Source of the DNA: Sphingomonas sp.
Lineage (GTDB): Bacteria > Pseudomonadota > Alphaproteobacteria > Sphingomonadales > Sphingomonadaceae
Reading direction: 5' to 3'
DNA length: 64,000 nt
Assembly: GCA_021732445.1 (NCBI GenBank)
Contig: JAKFUZ010000011.1
Span: 1-64,000 of the forward strand
Within the stretch, counting starts at the first letter, position 1. Each line of letters begins with the position of its first letter. This document shows positions 17,765 to 27,195 of the stretch, piece by piece. A program made the position numbers and the translations under genes. A model generated the notes under the pieces. That model saw only the letters and a list, made by a program, of their open reading frames with translations, made no database searches and was not told the origin of the DNA.

Positions 17765-18793
17765 TTACGCCGCCTTCTTCAAATGCCGGCGGCCCAGCAG
17801 TTCGGCAATCTGGACGGCGTTCAGCGCGGCGCCTTTGCGCAAATTGTCGCTCACGCACCACAGCACCAGGCCATTGTCGACAGTTGGGTCTTCACGCACC
17901 CGGCTGACAAAGGTCGCATATTCTCCGACGCATTCAACGGGCGTTACATAGCCGCCATTTTCGCGCTTATCGACGAGCATCACGCCGGGTGCCTCGCGCA
18001 AAATGCTTTGCGCCTTTTTGGCCGAGATTTCGCGCTCAAACTCAATGGTTATCGCCTCGCTGTGCCCGACGAACACCGGCACGCGCACGCAGGTTGCCAC
18101 GACCTTGATCTTGGGGTCGAGGATCTTCTTGGTTTCGACCACCATCTTCCATTCTTCCTTGGTGAAACCGTCATCAAGGAAGCTGTCGATGTGCGGAATG
18201 ACGTTGAACGCAATCTGCTTGGTAAATTTGTTGGCATCGGCCGAATCGCCGACAAAAATGTTGCGGCTCTGTTCAAACAGTTCGTCCATGCCCGCCTTGC
18301 CCGCGCCCGACACCGACTGATAGGTCGAAACAACCACCCGCTTGATCGTCGCGTAATCGTGCAGCGGCTTGAGGGCGACGACCATCTGCGCGGTCGAGCA
18401 ATTGGGGTTGGCGATGATGTTCCTTGCACGATATCCGTCAATCGCCTGCGGGTTTACCTCGGGCACGATCAGCGGAACATCAGGGTCCATGCGGTAGTAG
18501 GACGAATTGTCGATGACCGTGCACCCGGCAGCGGCAAAGCGCGGCGCGTGGATTTTGGTCGCCTCGGAGCCGATCGCGAACAACGCCATGTCCCACCCGA
18601 GCGGATCGAAATTTTCGATATTCTGGACGCGCAGCTTCTTGCCGCTGTCTCCGAACTCGATTTCGTCGCCCTGGCTGCGCGACGACGCGACGGCTGCCAC
18701 ATCCGCCAGCGGAAATTCGCGCTCGGCAAGAATGTTGAGCATCTCGCGCCCGACATTGCCCGTCGCCCCGGCGACGACGATCCGGTATCCCAT
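17765..18793 (-). CDS. asd: Aspartate-semialdehyde dehydrogenase
   Basis: A 342-residue NADPH-dependent enzyme that reduces aspartyl phosphate to aspartate semialdehyde, for lysine/diaminopimelate, threonine and methionine synthesis. The N-terminal GATGNVG motif, the catalytic cysteine in NPNCSTAQ (about residue 130) and the conserved C-terminal half with VGHSEAITIEFE are clear. GGAG lies 9 nt before ATG 18793; an in-frame extension to 18841 is not needed. Confidence 0.95.
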   Translation of the reverse strand: MGYRIVVAGATGNVGREMLNILAEREFPLADVAAVASSRSQGDEIEFGDSGKKLRVQNIENFDPLGWDMALFAIGSEATKIHAPRFAAAGCTVIDNSSYYRMDPDVPLIVPEVNPQAIDGYRARNIIANPNCSTAQMVVALKPLHDYATIKRVVVSTYQSVSGAGKAGMDELFEQSRNIFVGDSADANKFTKQIAFNVIPHIDSFLDDGFTKEEWKMVVETKKILDPKIKVVATCVRVPVFVGHSEAITIEFEREISAKKAQSILREAPGVMLVDKRENGGYVTPVECVGEYATFVSRVREDPTVDNGLVLWCVSDNLRKGAALNAVQIAELLGRRHLKKAA

Positions 18794-18875
18794 GGCATTA
18801 CTCCAACCGCGTATGTTTGTTACGTCGGCATAGCCGTTCACGTAATTTTGTCCAGCGCCCTGTTGCAGCGCAGCA

Positions 18876-21113
18876 TCACTTCGCGGCAGGCATCCTGCGG
18901 TCGAGAAAATTGAGGATGGTCGTCCACAAATGTTCGCTTACCCCTGGCCCGCCAACGCGGTGGGTCTGGCCGGGATAGAACATCATCTCAAACGGCGTGG
19001 CACTGTGCTGCATCTTTGCTGCAAAGGCCGTGGAGTTTTCAAACACCACATTGTCGTCGGACATACCGTGGATGAGCAGCAGCGGATCGGCGATTTTTTC
19101 GGCGTCGCCAAGGGCGTCGGAGGTGGCGTAGCTCGTCGGGTCGGCGCGCGGATCGCCCAGATACCGCTCGGTGTAATGCGTGTCATACAGCGCCCATTTC
19201 GTAACGGGCGCGCCGGCAATCCCGGCCGCGAACACGCCCGGCGCCGCTTCCAGCATCTTTAGCGTCATATAGCCGCCATAAGACCAGCCGTTGATCGCAA
19301 TCCGTTTGGCATCAACGAAAGGCAAGGTCTTCAGGAACCTGGCACCGGCAAGCTGGTCTGCGACTTCTACCGTGCCCATTGCGTGATAAATGTGGTTTTC
19401 AAACGCCTTGCCGCGATTGAACGATCCGCGATTGTCGATCTGGAAATAGACATAGCCGCGCGACACCAGATATTGCGGCAAGGCGCCATCCCAGCCCCGC
19501 GTTACTTGCTGGCCGGTGCCGGGGCCGCCATAATGCTGGTAGAACACCGGATAGGTTTTGCCCGGCTCGAGCTTTGGCGTAATCATTTCCCAATACAGCG
19601 TGGTCCCGTCATCGGCCTTGATTGTGCCGAACTTGCGCTCGTGATGCGCGGCGAGATAGGGATAATAAGGGTGCCCCTCGACCAGCGCGTTCTGGTTGAT
19701 CCACGACAGGCGCTTGCCGCTCGCGTCTGCCAGATAGCTTTGTGGCGGCTGATTGGGGTTTGACCGCGCCACGATGATGCGGCTGGCACGCCCGTCCATC
19801 ACCGCATTGTTCCACCATCCGGCCTCGGTCAGCCGGGTCACCGCACCGGGCCGCGCTATGTCGACCGAATAGAGGTGCTGCTCAAGCACATCGTCCTTGT
19901 TGCCGGTGAAGAACAGCCGCCCCCGGGCCTCATCCACCCCGACAAGCTGCTGCACGACCCAGTCGCCGCTCGTGAGCGCCGTCCATTGCCCGCGCGCAAA
20001 CCGGTAGAGATGGCCAAAGCCGGTGCGTTCCGACCGCCAGATGAGGCTGCCGTCCTTCATCGGCCGGTAGGCATCGGACAAGTTGATCCAGCTCCGCTCG
20101 CCCGATTTCTCGGTGAACAGCACCGTTGCCTTGCCGCTTGCCGGATCGACCGAGAGCATGTCGAGGCTGGTCTGGTCGCGGTTTTGGCGCTGCACCAGCA
20201 GGCTCTTGCCGTCGGGCGTCCAGTCAACCCGCGCCAGGTAGATGTCGGGGTTTGCGCCCAGATCGACCTTCACGCGCCCGCTGCCGTCGGCGTTCATCAC
20301 ATAGAGCGCGACCAGCGAATTGGGGGTGCCGGCCGCCGGATAGCGCTGATTGAAAACGCTTGTGCCTTCCGCACCAATCGCTGCGCGGGTGACGATGCCC
20401 ACCGGCGCGTCGTCAAACCGCTCGACCGCGATCCTTTTGTCGTCTGGCGACCACCAATAGCCGGTGCGGCGGTCCATCTCTTCCTGCGCGACAAATTCAG
20501 CCTCGCCCCAATGGACCGTGCCGGCGCCGTCCTGCGTTATGGTTCGTGCGGCGCCGCCGCCAAGCGGTTGCACCACCAGATTCTGGTCACGAACGAAGCT
20601 GGCGAAACCGCCTTTGGGGCTGATGACCGGGTTGAGCGCGCCATCTTTGGTGTCGGTCAGGCGCACCACTGACCCGTCAAGGCCGGCAAGAAACAGGTCA
20701 CCGTCAATCGGCACGAGGATGGATTTGCCATCGGGCGCCCAGTCATAAGCGACTATCCCGCGCGACCCGCCAATGCGCGCGCGCTCGCGCTGCATTTTTT
20801 CGGCTTCGGACAGCGCCGCGCCGGAACCGATTTTCTTGGAGTCGACCAGCATCCGCTCTTGGCCGGTGCGCGTATCGAGCGCCCACAGGTCATAGCGTTC
20901 CTTTTCGTCGGGGCGCGGCCTGAGCGATGTGAGCAGCGTGCCGTCGGGCGAAAGCCGCAGCGCGCGCGGCTGCGATCCGGAAAGGTCCGGGCTGGCAAAC
21001 AGGCGTTTTAGCGTGAGCGGCGCAGGGCTCGCCGGACCATCAGCCGCCATTGCGGGCGTGCCCCATGTCAAAAGCAATGCCGCAAAAATACGCCAGGATT
21101 TGCCCGCCATCAT
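18876..21113 (-). CDS. S9 family peptidase, dipeptidyl peptidase IV type
   Basis: A 745-residue secreted serine peptidase. A signal peptide (cleavage after AMA) precedes a DPP IV beta-propeller and a C-terminal alpha/beta-hydrolase domain. The double glutamate that binds the substrate N-terminus is present in AQEEMDRRTGY. The catalytic serine is in GWSYGGY, with the acid in HGMSDDNV and histidine in GQTHRVGG. It should remove Xaa-Pro dipeptides in the periplasm. It is a single gene; the 200-bp gap to rplS shows no further gene. Confidence 0.92.
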   Translation of the reverse strand: MMAGKSWRIFAALLLTWGTPAMAADGPASPAPLTLKRLFASPDLSGSQPRALRLSPDGTLLTSLRPRPDEKERYDLWALDTRTGQERMLVDSKKIGSGAALSEAEKMQRERARIGGSRGIVAYDWAPDGKSILVPIDGDLFLAGLDGSVVRLTDTKDGALNPVISPKGGFASFVRDQNLVVQPLGGGAARTITQDGAGTVHWGEAEFVAQEEMDRRTGYWWSPDDKRIAVERFDDAPVGIVTRAAIGAEGTSVFNQRYPAAGTPNSLVALYVMNADGSGRVKVDLGANPDIYLARVDWTPDGKSLLVQRQNRDQTSLDMLSVDPASGKATVLFTEKSGERSWINLSDAYRPMKDGSLIWRSERTGFGHLYRFARGQWTALTSGDWVVQQLVGVDEARGRLFFTGNKDDVLEQHLYSVDIARPGAVTRLTEAGWWNNAVMDGRASRIIVARSNPNQPPQSYLADASGKRLSWINQNALVEGHPYYPYLAAHHERKFGTIKADDGTTLYWEMITPKLEPGKTYPVFYQHYGGPGTGQQVTRGWDGALPQYLVSRGYVYFQIDNRGSFNRGKAFENHIYHAMGTVEVADQLAGARFLKTLPFVDAKRIAINGWSYGGYMTLKMLEAAPGVFAAGIAGAPVTKWALYDTHYTERYLGDPRADPTSYATSDALGDAEKIADPLLLIHGMSDDNVVFENSTAFAAKMQHSATPFEMMFYPGQTHRVGGPGVSEHLWTTILNFLDRRMPAAK

Positions 21114-21315
21114 TCATCCCCGAACCCGTTACCGCTTGCCCGACCCGATCCGGTGCGGGCATGATTTGCGTAATGGTATTGCGCGTCGGTGAAAGAACCG
21201 CAATGGTAAAGCCCGGAGGCGCCAAAAGCCTGGGGCGTGGCAGGTTGCCCCGCCACGCCCCGCTTTTCGCCATAACTTTGCCATCGCCATTGCCTGGGCT
21301 GGCGTGTGGTGAAAA

Positions 21316-21708
21316 TTACTCGGCGGCAGTGCTGCCCTTGGCGGGGCGCGGATCGCGCCGTTCGGCGATGCGCGCCGATTTGCCGCGGCGACCGCGCAGA
21401 TAATAAAGCTTTGCCCGGCGCACCACGCCGCGACGCACCACTTCGATCGAATCGATATTGGGCGAGTAAAGCGGGAACACGCGCTCCACGCCCTCGCCGA
21501 ACGAAATCTTGCGCACGGTGAAGTTGGAGCCCATGCCCTTGTTCGAGCGCGCAATGCACACGCCTTCATAATTCTGGACGCGGGTGCGCTCGCCTTCCAC
21601 GACCTTCACGCCAACCTTCAGCGTGTCGCCAGGGCGAAACTCAGGGATTTTCTTGGCCGCGAGAAATTTTGCAATATTCTCGGCTTCAATCTGCTGGATG
21701 ATATTCAT
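21316..21708 (-). CDS. rplS: 50S ribosomal protein L19
   Basis: A 130-residue L19, starting [12 protein letters not shown], with the family segments [16 protein letters not shown] and [19 protein letters not shown] precedes the ATG at 21708, so in-frame sequence further upstream is not part of the protein. The start follows the trmD stop codon by one base. It closes the conserved rpsP-rimM-trmD-rplS operon. Confidence 0.96.
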   Translation of the reverse strand: MNIIQQIEAENIAKFLAAKKIPEFRPGDTLKVGVKVVEGERTRVQNYEGVCIARSNKGMGSNFTVRKISFGEGVERVFPLYSPNIDSIEVVRRGVVRRAKLYYLRGRRGKSARIAERRDPRPAKGSTAAE

Positions 21709-21709
21709 C

Positions 21710-22441
21710 TCAGTCGTCCTCATGTCGTTGCCGCGCGCCAGAGGGCGACTGGACCCGAGCGCCCTCATGGCGCTCCCACAAGTCCGGCCGCCTTAGCCGT
21801 GTATCGGTCTCGGCTCTGGCTTTGCGCCATGCCTTGATCCTTGCATGATCCCCCGATCGCAGCACTTCGGGGATCGTGCGCCCTTCCCACATTGAAGGTC
21901 GGGTATAGTGCGGATATTCGAGAAGCCCGCTTTCAAAGCTCTCGTCATCGCCGCTGGAAGGCGCGCCCATTACGCCGGGCAGCAGCCGAATGCAAGCGTC
22001 GAGCAGCACCAGCGCGCCAATTTCGCCACCTGACAGCACATAATCGCCAATCGAGATCTGCTCGATGTCGCGCGCTTCAAAAATGCGCTCGTCAAACCCT
22101 TCGAACCGCCCGCATAGAATTATCGCCCCGGCGCCTGCCGCCAGCGCGCGTATCCGCGGCTGCGTGAGCGGCGCGCCGCGCGGTGTCATCGCGAGCACGG
22201 GCCGCCCGTCTGCTACAGTGTCGAGCGCAGCGGCCACGACATCGGCCCGCAACACCATGCCCGCCCCGCCGCCTGCTGGCGGGTCATCGACCGTTCGATG
22301 CCTGTCGGCCGCGAACGCCCGGATATGAACCGTGTCGCAAGACCATTTTCCCTCAGTGAGCGCGCGCCCGGCGAGCGACAGCCCGAGCGGCCCCGGAAAC
22401 ATTTCCGGGTAGAGCGTAAGGACCGTCGCGGCAAAGGTCAT
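21710..22441 (-). CDS. trmD: tRNA (guanine37-N1)-methyltransferase
   Basis: A 243-residue trefoil-knot methyltransferase that makes m1G37 in tRNAs and protects the reading frame. The SAM-binding knot is seen as [13 protein letters not shown] and GDYVLSGGE, and [11 protein letters not shown] is in the N-terminal part. The C-terminal tail beyond WERHEGA is somewhat extended. The start codon overlaps the rimM stop codon by 4 nt (ATGA). Confidence 0.96.
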   Translation of the reverse strand: MTFAATVLTLYPEMFPGPLGLSLAGRALTEGKWSCDTVHIRAFAADRHRTVDDPPAGGGAGMVLRADVVAAALDTVADGRPVLAMTPRGAPLTQPRIRALAAGAGAIILCGRFEGFDERIFEARDIEQISIGDYVLSGGEIGALVLLDACIRLLPGVMGAPSSGDDESFESGLLEYPHYTRPSMWEGRTIPEVLRSGDHARIKAWRKARAETDTRLRRPDLWERHEGARVQSPSGARQRHEDD

Positions 22442-22932
22442 TGCGGCAGAAACGCTTCTGCCAGCACCAGTTTTGCGTCATCCCACGCGGGCACGGCTTC
22501 GTGGCGCATGGGCACCATAAAGCGTGTGGCGGGCTGGCCACCGGCCGCGGGTCGCTCAATATCGAGCACGTCCCCTGCGCCGAAATTGTCGATTGCGGCG
22601 ACGGTGCCGATGGTTTGGCCAGCCGTCGACACGACGGCCAGGCCAAGCAGGTCGGCGTGATAATATTCGCCCTCGCCAAGCGGCGGCAGCGCGGCGCGGG
22701 GCACGGTTATCGCGATCCCCCGCAGTGCTTCCGCCGCATTCCGATCGGGCACCTCGACGAAGCGGGCAATCGCGCCGTTGCTGCCGTCACGCAGCGATTT
22801 CAGCGTCAGCTTGCCGTCGTTGAAGCGCGCATAGGCCCGCAAATCATCGGTGAAGAGTTTCAGCCGTACCTCCCCCGTCACGCCGTGCGCGCCAATGACG
22901 ACGGCGAGCGTAACGGGGGCATCGGCACGCAT
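22438..22932 (-). CDS. rimM: Ribosome maturation factor RimM
   Basis: A 164-residue 16S rRNA processing protein that binds ribosomal protein S19 during 30S assembly. The N-terminal RimM barrel begins [20 protein letters not shown], and the C-terminal PRC-barrel contains [17 protein letters not shown]. It starts directly after the rpsP stop codon and overlaps trmD by 4 nt, so the whole set is translationally coupled. Confidence 0.95.
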   Translation of the reverse strand: MRADAPVTLAVVIGAHGVTGEVRLKLFTDDLRAYARFNDGKLTLKSLRDGSNGAIARFVEVPDRNAAEALRGIAITVPRAALPPLGEGEYYHADLLGLAVVSTAGQTIGTVAAIDNFGAGDVLDIERPAAGGQPATRFMVPMRHEAVPAWDDAKLVLAEAFLPQ

Positions 22933-23667
22933 TCAGGCGTCGGCCGCTGGCGCTTCTGCGGCGGCAGCCGTTGCTTCAGATGCGGGCGCCGCTTCAGGTG
23001 CGGATGCCGTTTCTGCAACGGGCGCTGCGTCGGCGCCTGCGGCCGGGTCGGCGACAGGCGCTGCGTTCGCCGGGGTTTCGTCGGCGACAGCGGCTTCAGC
23101 GGCAGGTGGCTCGGCGGCAGGCGTTGGCATCGGCGCTGCTTCAACCGCAACCTCAACGGCCGGCGCGTCTTCGACCGGCGCGGCCTCGACGGGGGCTTCG
23201 GCAACCGCCGCCTCTTGGGCGACAGGGGCTTCGGCAATCGCCTCGGCAACTTCGGGTGCGGCCTGTTCAGCTATGGGCGCCGGCTCTGGCGCGGGTGCCG
23301 CGGCGGCCTCGGCAGCGGCTGCGTCGGCTGCCTTCAGCTTTTCGGCGCGCTCTTCAGCCCGCTCGGTCGCCTTTTCGCCGGGCTTGCCTTTGGTCGGGTT
23401 GTTGCGTGCGGGCCGTTCCTTGATGCCCATCACGTCGAGAAAGCGCGCGACCCGGTCGGTCGGCTGGGCGCCCACGCTAAGCCAGTGTTTGGCGCGGTCG
23501 GCGTCAAGCTTGATCCGCTCGGCCGAATCCTTGGCGAGAAGCGGGTTGTAGGTACCGATTTTCTCAATGAACCGGCCGTCTCGCGGGGAGCGGGCGTCGG
23601 CCACAACTACCCGGTAATAGGGTCGCTTTTTGGAGCCGCCGCGCGACAAACGAATGCTAAGTGCCAT
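22933..23667 (-). CDS. rpsP: 30S ribosomal protein S16 with long Ala/Glu/Pro tail
   Basis: A 244-residue S16. Residues 1 to about 85 are a normal S16 core ([19 protein letters not shown] and later [15 protein letters not shown]). The rest is a disordered tail rich in alanine, glutamate, proline and valine, preceded by a charged linker ([17 protein letters not shown]). S16 is usually 80-165 residues, so the tail of roughly 140 residues is at the long end, although extensions are common in alphaproteobacteria. First gene of the rpsP-rimM-trmD-rplS operon; ffh ends 43 nt upstream. Confidence 0.94.
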   Translation of the reverse strand: MALSIRLSRGGSKKRPYYRVVVADARSPRDGRFIEKIGTYNPLLAKDSAERIKLDADRAKHWLSVGAQPTDRVARFLDVMGIKERPARNNPTKGKPGEKATERAEERAEKLKAADAAAAEAAAAPAPEPAPIAEQAAPEVAEAIAEAPVAQEAAVAEAPVEAAPVEDAPAVEVAVEAAPMPTPAAEPPAAEAAVADETPANAAPVADPAAGADAAPVAETASAPEAAPASEATAAAAEAPAADA

Positions 23668-23710
23668 TAATAGTCCTTCTTGGTCATGCTGTTATGGGCA
23701 AACGCGCCCG

Positions 23711-25216
23711 TCACTTCTTCTTTTTTACGAAATTTTCGAAACCGGGCGGCAGCTTTGGCATCCCAGGTCCGCTCAGGCCGGGCAACCCGCCGCCTGCCTT
23801 GCCCATCAGGTCGCCAAGCTCGGCCCCGCCAAGCGCGTTGCCAAGGCCACCCATGCCGCCGCCCGGCCCGCCCTTGCCGAGCATGGCCATCATGCCCTTC
23901 AGGCCGCCCATTTTTTTGAACCTTTTCATCGTTGTTGCCATTTCCTGGTGGATCTTGAGCAACCGGTTGATGTCCTGCACGGTCGTGCCGCTGCCCTTGG
24001 CAACGCGAATCTTGCGCTTGGCGGAGAGGATTTCCGGCTTGGCGCGCTCCTTGGGCGTCATCGAGGTAATCATCGCGTCCATCCGCAGCAAAATTTTCTC
24101 GTCAACGGCCCCGGAGGCCATTGCGGCCTGCGCCTTTTTCATGCCGGGCATCATGCCGGCAAGGGCGCCGAGCCCGCCCATCCGCCGCATTTGCGCCAAT
24201 TGACCGCGCAGATCGTCAAGATCGAACTGGCCCTTGGCCATCTTGGCGGCCATTCGCTCGGCATCCTCGACCTGAATGGCCTCGGCGGCGCGTTCAACGA
24301 GCGATACGACGTCGCCCATGCCCAGAATGCGCCCGGCAACGCGCGAGGGGTGAAACGCCTCAAGCGCGTCCATTTTTTCACCGGTGCCGGCAAATTTGAT
24401 AGGCTTGCCGGTAACCGCGCGCATCGACAGCGCCGCACCGCCGCGCGCATCACTGTCCATGCGGGTGAGCACCACGCCCGTCAGCGGCACGTGATCCGAA
24501 AAATTCTGCGCGACATTGACCGCGTCCTGCCCGGTCAGCGCATCGACCACGAGCAGTATTTCGGCGGGCATGGCGATGTCGGCAATCGCCTTCATTTCGT
24601 CCATCAGTGCCTGATCGACGTGCAGCCGGCCGGCCGTGTCGAGCATCAGCACGTCATAGCCCTGAAGCCTTGCCGCCTGCATGGCGCGCCGGGCAATCTC
24701 CACTGGACGCTGGCCCGCCATGATGGGCAGCGTTGCCACCTCAATCTGCTTGCCAAGCGTTGCAAGCTGCTCCTGCGCCGCCGGTCGATTGACGTCGAGC
24801 GACGCCATCAGCACTTTTTTCCGCTCGTGCCCGGCAAGTCGTTTGGCGAGCTTGGCGGTGGTCGTCGTCTTGCCCGAGCCTTGCAGGCCGACCATCATCA
24901 CCACGGCCGGTGGCGTCACGTCGAGCAGCAGCTCGCTCTCGTCGGCGCCCAGCATTTCCGTGAGCGCGTCGTTGACGATTTTCACGACCTGCTGGCCGGG
25001 CGTTACCGAGCGCAGCACATTCTGGCCAATCGCCTGCTCGGTCACCTTGTCAACGAAATCGCGCGCAACCGGCAGCGCGACATCGGCTTCGAGCAGCGCC
25101 ACGCGCACCTCGCGCATGGCCGCCCTGACATCTGCCTCCGTCAGCGCGCCACGGCCGCGCAGGCGATCGAAAACGCCGCCTAACCGCTCGCTGAGATTGT
25201 CGAACATCGCCCGCAC
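23711..25216 (-). CDS. ffh: Signal recognition particle protein Ffh
   Basis: A 501-residue SRP GTPase that binds signal sequences and 4.5S RNA for co-translational targeting to the inner membrane. N domain at residues 1-90, then the G domain with GLQGSGKTTTTAKLA, DTAGRL and TRMDSDARGG, then a methionine-rich M domain ending in a glycine-rich tail and KKKK. Its partners are also in the window: the receptor gene ftsY at 28.4 kb and the SRP RNA at 50.1 kb. Confidence 0.97.
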   Translation of the reverse strand: MRAMFDNLSERLGGVFDRLRGRGALTEADVRAAMREVRVALLEADVALPVARDFVDKVTEQAIGQNVLRSVTPGQQVVKIVNDALTEMLGADESELLLDVTPPAVVMMVGLQGSGKTTTTAKLAKRLAGHERKKVLMASLDVNRPAAQEQLATLGKQIEVATLPIMAGQRPVEIARRAMQAARLQGYDVLMLDTAGRLHVDQALMDEMKAIADIAMPAEILLVVDALTGQDAVNVAQNFSDHVPLTGVVLTRMDSDARGGAALSMRAVTGKPIKFAGTGEKMDALEAFHPSRVAGRILGMGDVVSLVERAAEAIQVEDAERMAAKMAKGQFDLDDLRGQLAQMRRMGGLGALAGMMPGMKKAQAAMASGAVDEKILLRMDAMITSMTPKERAKPEILSAKRKIRVAKGSGTTVQDINRLLKIHQEMATTMKRFKKMGGLKGMMAMLGKGGPGGGMGGLGNALGGAELGDLMGKAGGGLPGLSGPGMPKLPPGFENFVKKKK

Positions 25217-25367
25217 TCCATTGCTACGCCCGCACCAGAACCGACAAACGCAAAATGAGCCGGCGGACGAAACCTCGTCGGCCGGCCTGCGCCCTTGGGC
25301 GGTGTCATTTCACGTCCACGGATGGAACAGAAGGGCTGGCCTTTATCGTAACCACCGCGCTTTGGCA

Positions 25368-27080
25368 ATGTGCGCCGCGCCGTCACCGCGTTTAACGCCA
25401 TGTACACCGCTTGCGTGGCACAGCCCGCCGATGACGCCGCAACGCGAGCAACCGGCGGCCGCCGCCAATGGACGTGTCCCTGCGCGCTTGTCAGGCCGCG
25501 CGCGGCAGCGTCGCGAGCATGGTCGCCTGGCTGCATTTTCGTCCCTCTTGCTGGTCGTGCAGGCCACAGGGTTCGTGCTGATGATGGCGCGGTCGGCGCC
25601 GCAATTCCCGCTCGCGCAGGTCGCGTGCGCAGTCTGCGCACTGGCCCTGAACGCCGCAATTGTTGCATTGGCGGTGCGGAACCGGCACTGGCATGGGCTG
25701 GACGCGACCGGAACTGGCGCGGTTGCGGGCAGGCGCACAGGCGTTGCGGTACATGACGAAGTAACCGGCTTGCTGAATGCCCGCTCGTTTATCGAGGCCG
25801 GCGCGCGCCTCCTCGATTCGAGCCGGGGGCGCGGCAAATCGCTTGCCGTGATGGTGCTGAGCCTTGCCGGACCACCAAATGGCGGGGCCAATGGGCCGCC
25901 TGCCACCGGCAGCGGCGCTATCCCGGCCTTCCCCACCGTCGCGCCGCTGCTTGCCGCGGCGCTGCCCGCCGGCGCGCTTGTCGCTCGCCTGAACGACCAG
26001 TCGTTTGCGGCCGCGATCATATTTGACGGCGGCCACCCGCTGCCGGTCGACCGCGTCGCCGAGCGCGTGCTCGCGCTGGTCGCCGGGCAGCTAAAAACGT
26101 CCCAGGGCGAGCAAGGCGCTTTCGCGAAAATCGGGCTGGCAGGCTCGGACAGGGTGAGCGGCGGGATTGCCGCCCTGCTTGAAAGCGCAAGCACCGCGGC
26201 CGAGGCAGTCATTTCCTCCGGCGCCCCTCAGTTCCTGTGGCATTCGGCAGCAATGGCCGCGCAAACGCAGACCCGCCAGGCGATCGATTCCGGCCTTCGC
26301 CCGGCATTGGGCAGGCATGAGATCCTGCCTTATTTCGAGCAGCAGATTGCCCTGGCGACGGGCCAGCTTGTCGGGCTGGAAGTGCTGGCGCGCTGGGCGC
26401 ACCCGACCCGGGGCCTGCTTGCGCCGCACGAATTCATTGCAGCGGCCGAGCAGAATGGCACGATCGGCGACCTGTCGTTGCTGGTGATGCGGCAGGCCTT
26501 TGTCGCCGCTCGCGACTGGGACAAGGCCCTCACCCTCTCCGTCAACCTATCGCCCGTGCAGATGCAGGATCCCTGGATCGCCCAGAAGATCGTGATGCTG
26601 CTGGCCGAAACCGGCTTTGCCCCGAACCGGCTTGAAATCGAAATTACCGAGGCCGCGCTGTTTGCCGATCTGGCAATGGCCCAGTCAATTGCGGTGTCGA
26701 TGAAGAATCACGGCATTGCGATTGCGCTGGACGATTTCGGTACCGGGTTCAGCGCGCTTGCCCATTTGCGAGCCGTGCCGTTTGACCGCATCAAGGCGGA
26801 TCGCAGCTTTGTAACTGAAATGCAGCACAACGCGCAGAGCGCCGAGCTGGTCCGTGCGCTGATTGGCCTGGGCGAAAACCTGCGGCTGCCGGTGACGGCC
26901 GTTGGCATCGAAACAGCCGAAATTGAGGAGCGGCTGCGCAGCTTTGGCTGCGTGGCGGGGCAAGGCCATTTATATGGGCGCCCGGCAAATGCCGCAAACA
27001 CGCGGCGGCTGATCGCGGAACGCGGACTGTTGCGACACAATGCGACGCCGGTTTCCGGGGATGCGCGATTGGCCGGGTAA
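25368..27080 (+). CDS. Membrane EAL-domain c-di-GMP phosphodiesterase
   Basis: A protein of up to 570 residues with two N-terminal membrane helices, a degenerate GGDEF-like middle region (starting DEVTGLLNARSFIEAG, no GGDEF signature) and a C-terminal EAL domain. The EAL domain keeps the main catalytic residues: EVLARW, NLSPVQ, EIEITEAAL, DDFGTGFS, KADRSFV and GQGHLYGRP. It should therefore hydrolyse c-di-GMP to pGpG. The start is uncertain: ATG 25368 or ATG 25431, neither with a clear ribosome-binding site. It is divergent from ffh. Confidence 0.82.
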   Translation: MCAAPSPRLTPCTPLAWHSPPMTPQREQPAAAANGRVPARLSGRARQRREHGRLAAFSSLLLVVQATGFVLMMARSAPQFPLAQVACAVCALALNAAIVALAVRNRHWHGLDATGTGAVAGRRTGVAVHDEVTGLLNARSFIEAGARLLDSSRGRGKSLAVMVLSLAGPPNGGANGPPATGSGAIPAFPTVAPLLAAALPAGALVARLNDQSFAAAIIFDGGHPLPVDRVAERVLALVAGQLKTSQGEQGAFAKIGLAGSDRVSGGIAALLESASTAAEAVISSGAPQFLWHSAAMAAQTQTRQAIDSGLRPALGRHEILPYFEQQIALATGQLVGLEVLARWAHPTRGLLAPHEFIAAAEQNGTIGDLSLLVMRQAFVAARDWDKALTLSVNLSPVQMQDPWIAQKIVMLLAETGFAPNRLEIEITEAALFADLAMAQSIAVSMKNHGIAIALDDFGTGFSALAHLRAVPFDRIKADRSFVTEMQHNAQSAELVRALIGLGENLRLPVTAVGIETAEIEERLRSFGCVAGQGHLYGRPANAANTRRLIAERGLLRHNATPVSGDARLAG

Positions 27081-27195
27081 GGCTCGTGGCACAGGTGATG
27101 GCACGGGTGATCGCGCGCGCGATGGCGATGGCGTGGACTTCGGGCGCGCAGGCCCCTAGATCACCGGGCATGACGCGCATTTGCTGGCGGGCGTG

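Noticed and set aside
17510-18913. 467-residue open frame opposite asd
   Set aside because: It is the antisense shadow of a clear aspartate-semialdehyde dehydrogenase gene and has no family features of its own.
23630-25183. 517-residue open frame opposite ffh
   Set aside because: Antisense to Ffh; long frames on the opposite strand are expected at this GC content.
24681-25367. N-terminal extension of the EAL protein
   Set aside because: It would run through ffh on the opposite strand; the EAL protein starts at 25368 or 25431.
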